A DNA stretch of 64,000 nucleotides from Seiridium cupressi (Eukaryota > Ascomycota > Sordariomycetes > Amphisphaeriales > Sporocadaceae). How positions within the stretch are numbered: the stretch's first letter is position 1; every line of letters begins with the position of its first letter. The stretch is from contig JARVKI010000003.1 in the NCBI GenBank assembly GCA_036674765.1, positions 62,001 to 126,000 on the forward strand. Reading direction: 5' to 3'. A model generated the notes under the pieces. The model did no database searches, was not told where the DNA came from, and saw nothing but the letters and a program-made list of their open reading frames with translations. The position numbers were made by a program, and so were the translations under genes. Shown here in pieces: positions 1 to 13,500 of the stretch.

Positions 1-695
1 CTTGACGGAGGGCGCTGGAACATAAGTGTTCTGTTTATTTTGGCAACACATCCCAGAAACGACGAGCAAAGCGAGATATAGGCATGCAAGGTCCAATCCG
101 CCAGTCCTGCCACGGCCCAATCATGGGTCGCCCGCCGGGAGAAGGGGGGGTGGGTTAATTCCCAAAGTACGCAGTACCACGTAATACAACCGTGCCTCAT
201 ACATAATTTAATGCTGAGTGATAAGAGCGAATGATTGTGCCAAAGGATATGACATGGTTGCTTAGCTGCGCTGCAGGCTGTTCTTGTCGCTGTTGCGCGA
301 TGCTACTTTATTTTTGCGGCACATGGCTTACTGGGATCGGGGCATATCATTAGGTATGGCACGTTTCTGGATGCGACGCTGGCGAGAAAGCTCTCATTCG
401 AGATGCAGATAGCAGCAGTCAGAGGATGCATGCCTGGCCTGAAAAGAAGAAGAAGATGGTGTTGCGATGGGCGGTCTGTGTTTCAAGATTTCTGCATTTT
501 CTCTACTTTGCCCGGGCCAGGTCTCCTCGAGCCTCGAAAGATGGGGAAATAGATCGCCAGTCCTCGGTCGCGAGAGGTATGCAAGACCATGCGACAGGGA
601 CAGGTAGAGTGCTTGGTTCGATGCAACCTCGATCTGTAGCCTTCTCTATGTACCACGTGGGCGCGAGCTAAGGCCAAGGTCGCACTGGGAAGCAC

Positions 696-740
696 GAGAG
701 AGAGGGAGAGAGAGAGAGGAATAGAGAGAAAGAAGAGGGT
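696..740. repeat. GA-rich simple repeat
   Basis: Imperfect GA/GGA repeats run from about 696 to 740. It is ordinary low-complexity sequence with no gene attached. Confidence 0.8.
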
Positions 741-2549
741 CCTGCTGCTACTGCTGGGAAGGTGGAGGGGTCGCCCATGGTTCGTTAGACGTTCACCACC
801 TGCAACTATCACCAAGGCCCATCACGACTCGTTTCGATGCGGCCAACCACTTTTGGTTCTAAGATGACGCGCGATCCATGGGCGTGCAGCTTCTTTCCGT
901 TCCGCCCGACGAGCAGCTTTCCACCATGCTCACCATGCCTCGGCGGTTTGGCTACAGCAGAGGCATGAACGAGCTAGGGTAGGTAAGCTTGCGCAGGTCT
1001 TTCTAATTTCGCGAGACACGTGGGAAAATGGGCCGGCGATCTCCTACCTCTTTCCTTCCCATGTTCTAAGCAGAGCTATTTTTGTGCCCACGTTGCGCGA
1101 TAGCCATCGTGTATACATAGTTAGCCGTTGACCACCATGGCACGCTCGAACCTAGTCTTTTGATCCTTTCAGTGGGGACCTATCCTGGCTGTTCGTGGCA
1201 TCTAGGCTCGCGGTAGATGGACGGGATCATCGTCTTCCCTGATCTGTGGAGGCAGGTCGGGTGGCTGTGTCTGTGTGGCCTTTCTCTGGAGCTTGTTTAG
1301 TATATGCAGCGGCCGTGCAGCAATCGCTGTCGCTAGGAAGCAGCAAGTTGCATACCCCCCGCACGGACGCTGTCGACTGTCCTCCCCGTCTGCTCCCGCA
1401 ACTATGTCATTGGTGGGCTGTGTTGCTGAGTATAGATAGCAACCTCCGCGCGGAGTACACTGTACCATAGTAGCTGGAGCGGGTGATCGGCCGGAATATC
1501 ATAGCTTCTTCCGGCGAGCCTCATGCCTTTCTTCTGATGGCGCCAGACAGGGGAAAGCGAGAGGGCCTTGTCGAATGTCGCCATATAGCTCGGACAAGCC
1601 TCGATGCCTTCCTGCCGTGGTGCTGTGATTAGGCTATGACGTCGGACCATGTTAGATCGGACCCGGACGCTAAAATGAAATCGGCTTGGGTAGATAATCA
1701 ATCATTCCGCAGCCTCGCGTTATCTGTCTATGTAGCTGAGTTCGGAACTGCCTTGCGAGCGTGCTGCTTTGACGCTCAATGATCGACCACCTTTCAGCTC
1801 GCATATGAGGCGATGGGCAAAATAAAGATCTCATTCAACTAAAGTTCGATCGGTGGCCTGGCCCGTGGCGATTGATAACCGTCTCTGATGTCCAGGGACA
1901 TGTAGAGCCACATGGCAAGGTAACGGCTTGTCACGCAGGGATCGTGCTCCTCCTTGTGGTAGCATCAGCAGCTTCACCCTGATGTTTGGAAGCACGATGC
2001 AGATTTTATCACAAAGGTGGCAAATGCAAACCAAAATCCTTCGACGTGAAACAGACGCAGTGCGGTCGGGATGAGCAACAACACGTGGGTGTGCATGGTG
2101 CAGTGGGGGCTGACATGCCTGAGTGCTGCCGCTGTCGTCTATGGAGGATTGTAAGAGGGTTTACTGACAGCTTACTGCTATTGAATCTCCTACCTAGCCT
2201 GAAGCAGGCCGATAGAGGAGCGCGACGGTGGTGATTGGACCATTGCCTACACGCGCAAAAGAGCTTGGTGCGGTGCGGTGCGAATATCAGATGCATACTG
2301 CTTGTACGCAGGCATCTCGTGGGTCTGCCAGATGAAGTCCTCACGGGGAGAGCAAGTGGGAGATGAGGGGCGAATGGAGAAGCTGCATTGGAAGGTGTAG
2401 GTTTATTAGACGTGATCGTCAGTCCATATTCCCATATTGCAGGTCCTGGCTGGGAGTCTGCAGCCATGATTGAGATGATGTGACGGCTGGCTCCAACGTA
2501 CATGATATGCACTCGTGGCAACAGGGATGATGAAGGTGGTGTGGTCATC

Positions 2550-2591
2550 AACAGGAGAAGAACACTCATCGACAGGAGAAGAACACTCATC
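2550..2591 (+). repeat. tandem duplication of a 21-bp unit
   Basis: Two adjacent 21-base copies, 2550-2570 and 2571-2591, share the core acaggagaagaacactcatc and differ only in the first base. The near-identity suggests a recent slip or duplication. No gene overlaps it. Confidence 0.85.
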
Positions 2592-5500
2592 CTCAGCTGA
2601 GAGGAAATATCACAGTGAGACACAGGCCTGGAGACGGGATTGGCCAGCAGATGACCGTCGCATATACGTCTGCAGACGTACTGAAGTCATCTTTCAGTAA
2701 GTCGCTCCTCATTGGACCAGCAGCCGGTAATGGTGTGGCCATGTAGTATGGCTTAGCCAGGAAGCACCACTCCGCGCCGCCAATTTGCCGCCGAGTTGCA
2801 TGAGCTGTCCAGAATCCGGATAGCGCCCCTTCGAGCTGTCCCTCTGGCCTGGCCTGCCCGTCATCGGAAAGTTCCAACAGCATATTCTCAGACAGGTCCG
2901 CGGCAGTTACCATGTGTAGGGGGCTTCGGGCCCGAGGCCGTAGCCAAGAACCACTTTTACAGTCATCTCAACTCTTTTTCAATGCAACTGCCATAGTGAA
3001 GACTGTGGGCTGCGCTATTGCCGGGTAGGACAAGGTCCCCGGTCGAGTGAGCTTCATGCTCGATGCAAGAAAGGGTTATTGGCTGTTGGTAACGTTTCTC
3101 CTGCATGAGAAGCCTTATCAGCGAGATGGCCTGTCGGGGAATCGATTCCTTCCCGTCGCTAGATGCGAACAAAACAGTCGTCAAAAAGCCACACCCGCTG
3201 GAAGCGGACCTAGTGCAGTGCCGGGGCTTGGCTTCACTACGTGTGTACGGCACAGACTCACAATCTTGTCAGGACTGCTACGGTGCTGTAGGACTCTGCG
3301 TTCGCGGCGAGAATCATTATCAGATACATACCTCCACCACCAACCGTAGCACAGCACGAGGCGCCAGCGGCCAAACAAGCCTTTATGTGTTTCCGACTCC
3401 CGGCCAGGAAAGGTTGCTGAATGTACATACCAGATTCGGAATACGAACAGCAGTCCTTGCTGGTAGCCTCTTTCTACGCTTCATCACTTCTGGAAGCTGC
3501 TAAGAGGGGGCGTGCGGGCCGCCTACCACACCATGAGAGCCGTTGCAGATTGACCCCGGACCAGCAGATGTCGTCTACTCTGTAATCAGACTAGCAAGCC
3601 AGCAGCGCACGTTCGCGAAATTCGGTCCCAGCACCCTGGCTTTGGGAACCTGGCATCCGCGTGGGTCGGCCAACACTGTCTAACCTCTTTCGGGGACAGC
3701 TCGCAAGGTGCGAAATTTCCTCCCCCCCCCCTAAGAATGGATATCCAAATAGCGTAGTGATGTGAGAATCAGCTGATGACGGTTCGGCACATGGAGTCCG
3801 CTGTTTCGATATGGTCACTGGTCTGTCCGCGAATATACTAGTGCAACGTTAGTATAGAAAATTGGACAAGCCAGCACCGATCCCCATGACTATAGCTCGC
3901 CTAGCCCATCTAGCAGTCTACTTGGCAGCCGGGGTGCTGGTGCTGCTGCGACCCCGGCGTCGCATCAAGATGCAGTGGATCTACCCAGCAACGGGCGCTC
4001 GAATGCGGAGTTGGCTGCAGGTCTGCTGTCAACAAAGGGTCTGGAGAGGCTGCCTACTGTATGTGTCTGTCGAGTGCACGAGAACCGGGGCGAACGCTTC
4101 CACCTAAAAGCCGTCGGGAAAGCCACCACTCGAGGGAACAATAAACTGTCCGCAATTCCCGTGCGCCACAGTTTGAGCCCGGAGAATCGGCCAGGAGCTC
4201 GCCGGTCTGTGAATGGTCAGCCAAGAGATGGCGTACTGGATGCTGGCTCTGCGATCCCACGTTGACTAATTCCACAGACCAATCCCGCTGCCCCTGTGGC
4301 CCATGAAACGCGAGAGCAAGATGCAGCACTTCTGCGGAGGGAGTATGGCGTGTACCTGGGTCTGCTGGGATTAGGGCAACTCGAACGATCTGTTGCTTGC
4401 AGGATATGAGGTCTTGGGCAATCAAATCAATCAACGACTCCATTGTGGTGTGGTCATACCTTACTGCATTTCGACATTGTTGGAGAATTCGGGCGGACGA
4501 TCACTTGGGCTAGTCCCAGCCTTTCACCAATGGAGAGAAAACTGGGGACGCTGAGCTATCTTTAGCACAGCAGCCTTATTACTCAACAAGGCCCGTTGAT
4601 TGCAGTGACAGGGCTGAGAGGGGCCACTACGTATGAAGACTGGCACCGGGCTTCATGACGACATGGCCCAAGACGGGCAGAGGAGCCCTGACCAAGTTCC
4701 CCCAAAAATGGATCGGGGAGTGCTGTTTTGTTCGCCTCGAGGCAACACCGTGGGTGTCGGCAGCGCACCAAAGAGCAGAACCCTAGGGGCCTTCCCGCGG
4801 TGTAAGCACCTAGAATCAAGCAGACCCTAACTAAGTACAGGCATCCCCAGCAAGCGATACATACTACTTGGAGGCGACATGGTACTAAATCACCCGAAGG
4901 GGGCCTGGAAGGCCACTAAAAGACCGATGAGGGGAAACCGTACTGGCCGGTGGGTAACGTCGCTGTAATTTATCCCACGCACCACAACTAGGGATCCCAA
5001 TCACAACACATTGAACGATGTCCAGAGCAGGCGTGCACCGAGTGAAAAGTGTTGATCGCTGAACGAGCCTCACATGATTAAGACGGAAGTGACCTGGAGT
5101 GCACTAGTGGCGACATAATACACTTTTTGACCATAACGACCACCATTTTTGCAGACGCTCTCTCCAAAGGGACACATGCGTGCTATATTTTTTATAAACC
5201 ATGGTGGGAGACTCGCTGCCGAGGCTCTGTCCCCATGGCTAAGTTTTAAAGTTCTGTGTGACTGACAGCTGACTATTTTCCATCTGACTGTCGGTGAAGC
5301 TAACAGCGGGCCGCCCCTGTAACTCACCTGGTAGGCGGGTTGCGAGTGCTACCGCGTTTAATCACCCACTCGTTTCAGCCCTTTTTACTTATTAGACTTT
5401 GATAGCCTTATGCGTGGTACTTTCGATTGACTCCTCGGCGACCACTCGACTGGAACCCCTCTGTATGTCTCAGCCACCGCTGCTCACATGCTGCAGACTG

Positions 5501-8275
5501 CTACGAAATTAGATCTATACCGATACCGCGCAGCTTGCAAGACAGCCCTACAAGTGCAAGTTGCAGCTTTGTGGTTATTGTCATTGATCGCACGGACGAC
5601 CACTGTGGACCGATGATTCCCTGCCCTGTTTTTTTTTGGGGAGGGGTTTTGGACTTTGCGTGGACTCTTTCCAGCCCTACCAGGCTTGGAACGTGGAGCT
5701 TGCGCTGTAACTAAAGGTTGTTAAGTCCAGCGCACAGCCCATGAGGCGTGTGGGTAAACAAACTTCCCTCGTTGGAGACGTGATGGGCTGCAGACCATTT
5801 GCACACGGATCCAGAGGTGCACGAGCCCAATAGGTATGTGCTTTCTTATTTCATCTCATTAGCTAGCCTCAAGACAGGCCGGCTGGCCTTTGAAATAAGG
5901 ATCTCCCTGCACTGGCGTTGACTGCTGTGCGAGCATGCAAGGGACTTCCCCAGAGCCTCGCTCGGGCAGCGCCATCCGTCATGGCCGGTAACGAATCGGA
6001 AATATTTCGTCGCAAACATTCCAATCATGTGCCCGAACCAGACAGACGGTGCAGGTAGCGGATAAGGTGAAACTCGCCATCATTTTGTGTAATGCAACGA
6101 CTTCAACAATGTGCACCCCCCCGGCGCTTGGCCAGTGATTGCATCGTGTATTCCCTCTTTACCTTATGGCGTCAATTTGACATATTTGATATGCATGCGA
6201 CCACTTGAAGCAGTTGGCCATCTCAATTCAAGCCAAGTTTTCAGGGTGAATATGCAGGGCCACACCACTCGGCCGCACATGGGCATAACGGGCGTTATGT
6301 CATGTTCGAATCATGTCCCTCCATGGGCGAAATGGCATCTAGTCCACGGTCTGGTTGGCGCAATAGACGCCGGGTTGCTTAGGGGCATACATTAACGGTT
6401 GTGAATGGTCTAGACTCCGTCACTCCAGTCCACCGTATGCCCTTTAAGTTGTCAGTAATAAGAGAGAGCCTTGCTTGTCCATGATCTGATAGCAACTCCA
6501 TGCACACAGAGCTCGCGCAGCCCACGCCATAACCTGCCATATCGCGATGCTTGACACTCTGGAGTCTACAGCTCCAAGGCAGCGAAATAGAGACGTTTGG
6601 GATTGGTCGACAGGGATCCATATACTGAGCTCTCGAGCTAATGGCCCGGTTCTATTTCTGTCTTTCAGTTACATGGTAGGCACCGGCTCGCATCGGTGGA
6701 TGGGTGGCTCATGCTGAAGAAACCCTTCTCAAGGTCATGGATATCCGGCATGGCCAAAGATGGGACGGGGGTGAGATTTTCTTCATCTCAGTAGATTGTC
6801 ACGGCAAGGGTGCTGCTTGGCTTCCGATCTTGGCCCCCTAGCATATCACAAATTTCGCAACGTCGGGATGCTTTTGACGGTGCGCGATTGAGACTGGTCG
6901 CGATGTGGCATCATTACCACGTCAGGAATCTCTCGGCTTACCCTATGCCTACATGCTGTTGGCGGTGCCGTGCCCCGTTGAGCATCACGGCGCAGTGACT
7001 CAGCTATAGTTGAAAGTATCGAGCAGTCAACCCGGCCCCATGCTATGCTGGTGGGGTAATGTATGTAGACATCGCGATTGCTGCATGTATGTGGGATTGC
7101 GCCATTAAACCCCGGGCAGTGAAGGGGAGTCTCGGTGCCGCTGGGAAAAGCAGTGAAATGACGGAGCCCCCAGTGGCATCCAAAAAAAGGCAAAAACGCC
7201 CAACTCGCGAGCCAGAAAGCCTTGGGCGGCCAGCCAGTGTTTCTTACTCGCTAAATTGGACCAATGAGAGCGCGCCGGCTGGTGTCCCTGTCCCATGCAA
7301 CGGGGTTCCAAGCCATGACAGAAAAGGGACGACGGGGGTGTCGCATGGCTCCAGGCTCCAGGGGCAGGACAACCATGGGCGCGGTCGCGGTCGCTGCTCT
7401 GGCCGCCCTGTGCAAGCAGTCCATTCTCTCTGCTCAGTCAGTCCATGTCTCCCCCCATCTCTCTTCATTTCAAACGGTGAACCCCCCCTGGCCCTTCACA
7501 AGCGCTTTTCTGCAGGGTTCTTTCACTTAGCCGCATTCGCGCGGCCTTGCGATCCTCAACTGCGCCTATTGAAGATCAACAGACGACCTGAAAGGCGCTC
7601 GCAGACGAAACCCAAAAGTGCACTTTTCGTGTGTGACCACCCACGTCTGCCTCTGACCACACACCCCCAGTTCGAGGAACCCACTGTCTTCAAGGGCGTC
7701 AGAGCTCGTCTAACCTGCTCCATTCAGCGAAGTCTCGCTTGACTTGCCGCCGTTTTCTTGCGTAAAAGCTCGAATTGAACGGGGTCTTCGCCAGACACTA
7801 CTGGCAGGGATCTGGATCCCACAGAGGACAGTCGCCGACAAAGCCCGGCCGCCCTACGAGTAGAGCTCAACGGGGATTCACCTGAAGCTCTGCACTCCGT
7901 GTTGCCTACTCTCTTGCATCAGAAGAGAGTCGCTACCTGGGTGATATGAGCAGTTCGGCCACTGGGCCACCGTGTAAATCGTGCAAGGTAGACTCCCGGC
8001 GTCATGCACACAGCACATATGCAGCTGTACTCCTGGCCTCGACGTTTCTTGTACAGATTGTCCTACGGCGACATACCAACTGACCACCGGGTCACGGCTG
8101 TGACCTTTCAGGGGAGGGGGGCACGCTGTTGCTTGTGGTGCGATACAGACTTCCGGGAGTCTTCACGGTGATCAAGGACAGAGAGATCGAGCTTCTCCAT
8201 AGGTGGATCCATCTAATCTTGGTATTCTCTGCATTTCTGTATTCTCTCTTTTCCTCAACCCCACCCTCTTTTCCT

Positions 8276-8292
8276 TGTGTGTGTGTGTGTGT
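8276..8292 (+). repeat. TG dinucleotide microsatellite
   Basis: An uninterrupted TG run inside a pyrimidine-rich stretch about 0.9 kb upstream of the zinc-finger gene at 9169. Confidence 0.9.
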
Positions 8293-9168
8293 TTCTATTT
8301 CGCGAAATTTTGCAAGGGATCTCACGGGGCTCGAGAAGTTCTCTCCATAATGTACATGGCTATGGTCACGGTGATGTCTGCCAAGGCTTGACCCGCGTGT
8401 CCGCTCAAGCTAGATCTTCCAACTTGGGACATCTCCAATACTAGTCAACCGACATCGACAAAGTCGCCAGGATTGCTTCCCAGTGCAACCACACAGTACG
8501 CAGTCAAACGAAGAATGTTGGAGCCTGTCGTATCGATCGTTCTTAGCAAGCCCCCCGCTCTCCCGTCGCTAGGTCCCCTGTCCGATTGTATGACCCTGCT
8601 ACTGGCGTCTCTCTTAGTCTTCTCGTCGACCGAGCTAAGATGCTCGACTCCACCAGCCTCAGCACACGCCTGCTCGTTATTTCTGGCACCCCTTCCAAGT
8701 GGAGGCCAGTTTCCACACCCCCCAAGTAACTTGACTTCACTTGTACTCTGTACCATCATCTCCAGGGTCCAGGGCCTGTTGTGATCAGCCCCCTGGCGAA
8801 TGGGTCTAGGTACACTGAGTACATGGGTATTGGGTCAGACTTGTTCCCTAGCTTCTCACACTCCACGATGTGTCTAAGGTCGAGGCCAGCAGGACCCACG
8901 AAGTACTGCCTCTCATTTATAAGCACTGACATCCCGTCAGTCCACTGTTGAGGCTGAGAGACCATAACTGCTAGTATTGCCAGAATTAGGATACAGCATC
9001 TCTACGTCTCCATCTTGTGGTCCAAGCCTACGTCTGACACCTTTCTTACACTACTTTTAAGGCATTGCCATCCCGCTATAACGACCTAGTGACAAGAAAA
9101 CGCACCAAGGCATTGTACGTCTACCCATCTTTTCTCTTCGGATTCCGCTTCCAGTGCCGTTGACGAAA

Positions 9169-10568
9169 ATGAGCGGCGCGAGAATGAATCAGAAATCTGA
9201 GGATAATTACTTACAACCGTCCAGATCAAGGGCCAACAGTGGTGTATCCTCCATAAACGGTCACTATTCCAATTTGGCACTCGTCGAATCCCCCCGGAGC
9301 CTTCAATTTGACCTTAGTCGACCGGCATCCTCGCAAGGGACCCACTCTCCATCTCTTATAAGTCCGGCCACCCCAAGCCCCGCGACCTATCTCTCAACTC
9401 CTTCGACCCAATATTATACATCTATATCTAGCCTACCTCGAAGCCATCCAGACTTGAACAGGACTCAACAACACACCACTCACAACACTCCTATACTACG
9501 CATCGATCCAGCCCAAGACAGTCCATCAACCAGTCCCTCTGCCTTGACATCAACGTCGACATCCGCAACCATGAGGTATAACGTCCGATGCACCATCGCA
9601 GACCGCTCCAAGCTAAACATTTTCTAGTGCTGTTGCAGTACAATACGACTCGAGAGTCGAGATGGGCTTTCCCCGCTCATCACTCACATGGCCCGGCCTG
9701 GAGCCAAACATGGACTTTCTCGGCCACGATCTGATGAGCCAGGCTGGCTCGGATGCTAGCATGACACCACCTAGCACTTCAAGATCGGCCACATCAAGCC
9801 CGCCCCGTGGGATCATGTCGCCGGAACAGCGCGAGTTGAAGAGACAACGAGACCAGGCACGCAGAGATTCGAAGACTTCAGTCCGCGCGCGCCGCGCCTT
9901 GAGCACGGCATCTTACGCCTCAGCGTCTCCTCCAGTAACCATGGCAGAGTTCTCGACAGCTTCACCGATGCCAATATACACGACATCGCCTTCGCAGATT
10001 TCCCTGCTAGCCGAGCCAGTCACGACCGTTCCTGGGTCGACTTACATCCCATCCTACTCTACTTCTCCCCTTCCAGAGCCATCGTCCATGTTCGCATCTC
10101 CGTTCCCGACACTGTAAGCTCGTCCTCCCCGAATGGCGACGCGGCCATGATGCTAATCAATCTCATAGACCCTCAAGTGGCTACATGGGCATGGACTACT
10201 CCCCAAGCTTTCAGCCGCCTCCGCCTCCACATGGACTTCACGGCCACTTCGGAAACGGTCGTCCAGCATCGTTATCGGAACCCGGTATGCTTTATTCAAT
10301 GCCACCCGTTCTTTCGTCCGGCAGTGGTTCGGGGCAGGAAACCGGTCACGTCAGAGTTGTCCAGAGCCGACCCAAGCCACAATGCTGGGAACACGGATGC
10401 AATGGGCGGCAATTTTCGACATTCAGCAATCTGCTAAGACACCAACGCGAAAAGTCTGGCCAGGCAGCAAAGGCATCATGCCCAAACTGTGGAGCAGAGT
10501 TCACGAGAACCACTGCCAGGAACGGTCATCTACTGCATGACAAGTGCAAATCGCGAAGGAACTCGTAG
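9169..10568 (+). CDS. C2H2-like zinc-finger protein, 430 aa, probable transcription factor
   Basis: Three exons are proposed: 9169-9575, 9628-10113 and 10169-10568. The phases agree (1293 nt, 430 aa plus stop), donors are GTATAA and GTAAGC, acceptors are CTAG and ATAG. The start is the first ATG of the frame. Residues 1-365 are rich in Ser, Pro and Thr with no obvious fold. The C-terminal 61 residues hold a finger pair. The first has C370-x4-C375 and H389 but no second histidine at the usual spacing. The second has C402-x2-C405, H418, and then H421 or C424. I recall the block CWEHGCNGRQFSTFSNLLRH as conserved in Pezizomycotina proteins, but cannot name a studied member. Nuclear DNA binding is inferred from the fingers. 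It stands alone, with about 9 kb upstream and 5.7 kb downstream without recognisable genes. Confidence 0.85.
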
Positions 10569-13500
10569 GTGCAGCGACTAGGTTCAACACACGACCACTT
10601 AACAACCTTGACGATTCGTTACGATTAAGCGTGTACTTTTATGGATAGGGACGGACTTTCAAAAAATCGGGCGACTCTGGGTTTGCTTTTCTTTTCTTCC
10701 CCTGCTAGGCCTTGGAATTATATGGTCTTTGTTTTGTTTTTTTCCTTTCTTTCTTGGATTCCACGGACATATGGTACTTTTTTTTCTCTCTTGTGGTATA
10801 TACGGGATTGCGCTTATATCCTCGAGGTTGAGGATATAGAAGCATTGATGGATAGGCATTCGGGCGCAGAGACGGCGCATATACCCCTTTTTTCGAGACT
10901 AGCTCGTCCTCGCCTGAACATTGACAGTGTTTTATCTGCATACAATATACATTCGCTCAGAATTGAAGTTATAACAATGTTGCCTGTCTCGAGTCCCCAT
11001 GCTACAAGTGTGACGCGCAACCAATCTCTGCTCAACAGCGTGAGCCCAGCTGGGTCGCTGGAAATAAGCACTCGTACGAGCGTTTTGCCCGAGGGCTGTC
11101 GGTGGTAGGTCCGGCGGATGATCTGCAACACTACCACGCCCCGCCCTCTGTGCTTGGGTCGTTTTAGTGGCAGCCAAAAACGGACGGGGCGGGCTCACAG
11201 AGAATTGCACTCAAAACTAGGTACGTTGGGATGGTACATGGGGCTCCCAGCAATCGGCAGGGTACTTGCAACTTTGAGTTCTGACGTCGGCGTCGTTCGA
11301 CATGTTGGCCCGCGTGCAGGCTCTCTTGAGCCAGCTCGCTATACTGGAGTGCTCTGCGAACGAGGTAGGGCCGCATGTCCAATCAGCCTGCAGCTATGCA
11401 TATGCGGCTTAGACGAATCAGGGTCTGCAGTAATTGTGCATTATGTCACCTCGACGCCAGTCGCGGTAGGATCAGGAACAGTTTTGGATACCGTAGTACC
11501 TACCTGCCTAGCTGCGCGGGTGGACCAGGGGCATGGGCCTCGACTGGTGCACATGGCATCATTATTTGCAAGTGGCAGGGTCCCGCGATATTCCCCCCTC
11601 TATCACTCTATCACTCTATCACTCTGTCACTCTATCACTCTGTCACTCTATCACTCTGTCACTCTATCACTCTGTCACTCTATCACTCTGTCACTCTATC
11701 TCGCTAGCAAACGTGCATCGGCTCTCGCTGTGCCGTCCATGCGAGCTACTGATGTAGCTTTGTATCGACCTAGCCGTTGTTATCCTGTTTTTATCTCGGA
11801 CATCTCTACTACTCACCACCGTACACCCCTCCCTTGTGCAACGGTTGGCAGTATAGCATCGATATGCACACCATCTATCGGCTAGCGGCCGTTTCTGCAA
11901 GGCGTTTCTATTGCTATCTCGATGAACTGCGCCAGAGCAAAGCCTCTTCGCACGAAGAGTGGCCTTGGTGTGGCTGGTCTCATGCATTCAGCCAGAAACC
12001 TCGGGTGGTGCATAAGTAAGACTACCTCGCGGCAAGGTGCGAGGTAGTAATCAAGGTCGCATCCGGTAGCATTGTTGCATTGTTGAAACATGCAAAAGCC
12101 CAGATCTGTACGACGCTGCAATTCCTCCGATCGGCGACCTGCCACCTCTTGACAGCGCCTCGGTCCCGACTGGCAGCGGTCGCCGTCAATGGCAACAAGG
12201 TCGGTCTGCGGCACTGATGTTTCCAGTTGATGCGCCCGCGATGCACTTTGCACTTGCACTGCCCGTCTCTGCCTCCCAAAATAGCCCATTGCCCCAGACT
12301 CTTTCCGGCAGCGCGGTAGGGGTTGGCAGCGCAGATCTCCAGCAGACCCAAAGCTTTAATTGCGGGACCACCGGACCCGAACGAACGTTAGTCTGCTTGC
12401 TAAACTGGAACTTCTTGACAACTGGGGACAATTAGGTTGGCCCACCGCAGGGATATCGCGGCATGGAGCGATGACACCCTGAACCCCGGCAGGACACAGA
12501 GTCCCGTCTCCCCACCAAGGCCGGGAGCTTCCATCCAGTACAAGCTACCTACGAGGCACGTGCTGTTGCTGTTCTACACGGCCCACCGCCCCTGACCCAA
12601 TCTGAAGCAGTCTGCCCCGCGCCAGGATATTCCGTCCATGGGCCTGGTGTGTTTCCTGTCAGGGACCCTTACCACAAACAAATCTTGATCTCGGCGGCGG
12701 GACGGCGACTTTTTCGTCCGACTTTTTCATCTTATGTTTGATAAACAACAGGAAATACCTAGCGGAAGGGAGGAAAAACATAAATCATTGTCTCCGCTTT
12801 CACCGCGAAGCCTATCTCAGACCGGTACTTTCAGCCGCCAGTGTCATAGTCCTTCGGGCTCGGCTCCTGTGTATAGCTAAGTACTCACTGCTCATTTTAT
12901 TCCCAGCTCGCCGAGGAGTGGTAAAACGAATATATATCAATAGATCTATGGGCTGACTCGTCACTTGATGACTCCATAGAAATCATATACATGCTGGGAA
13001 AGAGTCATGCAAACATCAAGGGCCTGCGATACGGTGGACTCGACGGCTTTCAACGGCATATAGTCTCGGCGCCGGTATCCGCATATCCTGTCGGCGTCAT
13101 CGGCACCGAAGCACTAACCAAGGGACCGGCGGTGGCAGACGGCCGGTCACGACAACGAGTCCATTCAGTCTCCGCAATGAGCCCATTTTCGGCCCTGCTT
13201 CCACCTGTTAGAGTAAGGACCTCGTTGATCAACACTTTCATTGGATAGTGTCCTAAGCCGCTACCGTTTTCTTAGGACCCGCACACTAAATAGCGTGTCC
13301 CCTCCTAGCAGGGTGCCTTTTATGACCGCTTTACAGGCAAGACATGTCTTCGACTCGATTTAGCTGTTAGTTGAACTGCAGACGTTGCCACACTGTTGCC
13401 GGCTGCTGCAACCATACGAGCACTGGGAAGGTGGAGAGCGAATAGTCAAAAGGGGATAGAGCTTACGGCTGTATGCACTCGTGTCTGTATGCTTTGCCCC

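Larger units (their letters stand above)
1..9168. other. gene-poor region upstream of the 430-aa zinc-finger gene
   Basis: No reading frame here looks like a real protein. The longest ones (2009-2623 minus, 7059-7742 plus) are of mixed composition, have no recognisable domain and are overlapped by open frames on the other strand. The last 1-2 kb (about 7.4-9.17 kb) is rich in pyrimidine runs and TG/CT repeats, as promoters and leaders of filamentous fungi often are, so it may belong to the zinc-finger gene starting at 9169. Small repeats here are listed separately. A ten-base C run lies near 3722-3731. Confidence 0.6.

Noticed and set aside
2009..2623. 204-codon minus-strand open frame
   Set aside because: No recognisable family and no splice-linked partners; overlaps a tandem 21-bp duplication and other frames.
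7059..7742. 227-codon plus-strand open frame
   Set aside because: Mixed composition, no domain, overlapping open frames on both strands; it looks like GC-rich non-coding DNA.
9154..9168. Start at 9154 for the zinc-finger gene
   Set aside because: The codon there is GTG; the first ATG is at 9169.
11118..11885. 255-codon plus-strand open frame
   Set aside because: Length is inflated by the stop-free octamer repeat; flanks have no protein-like features.
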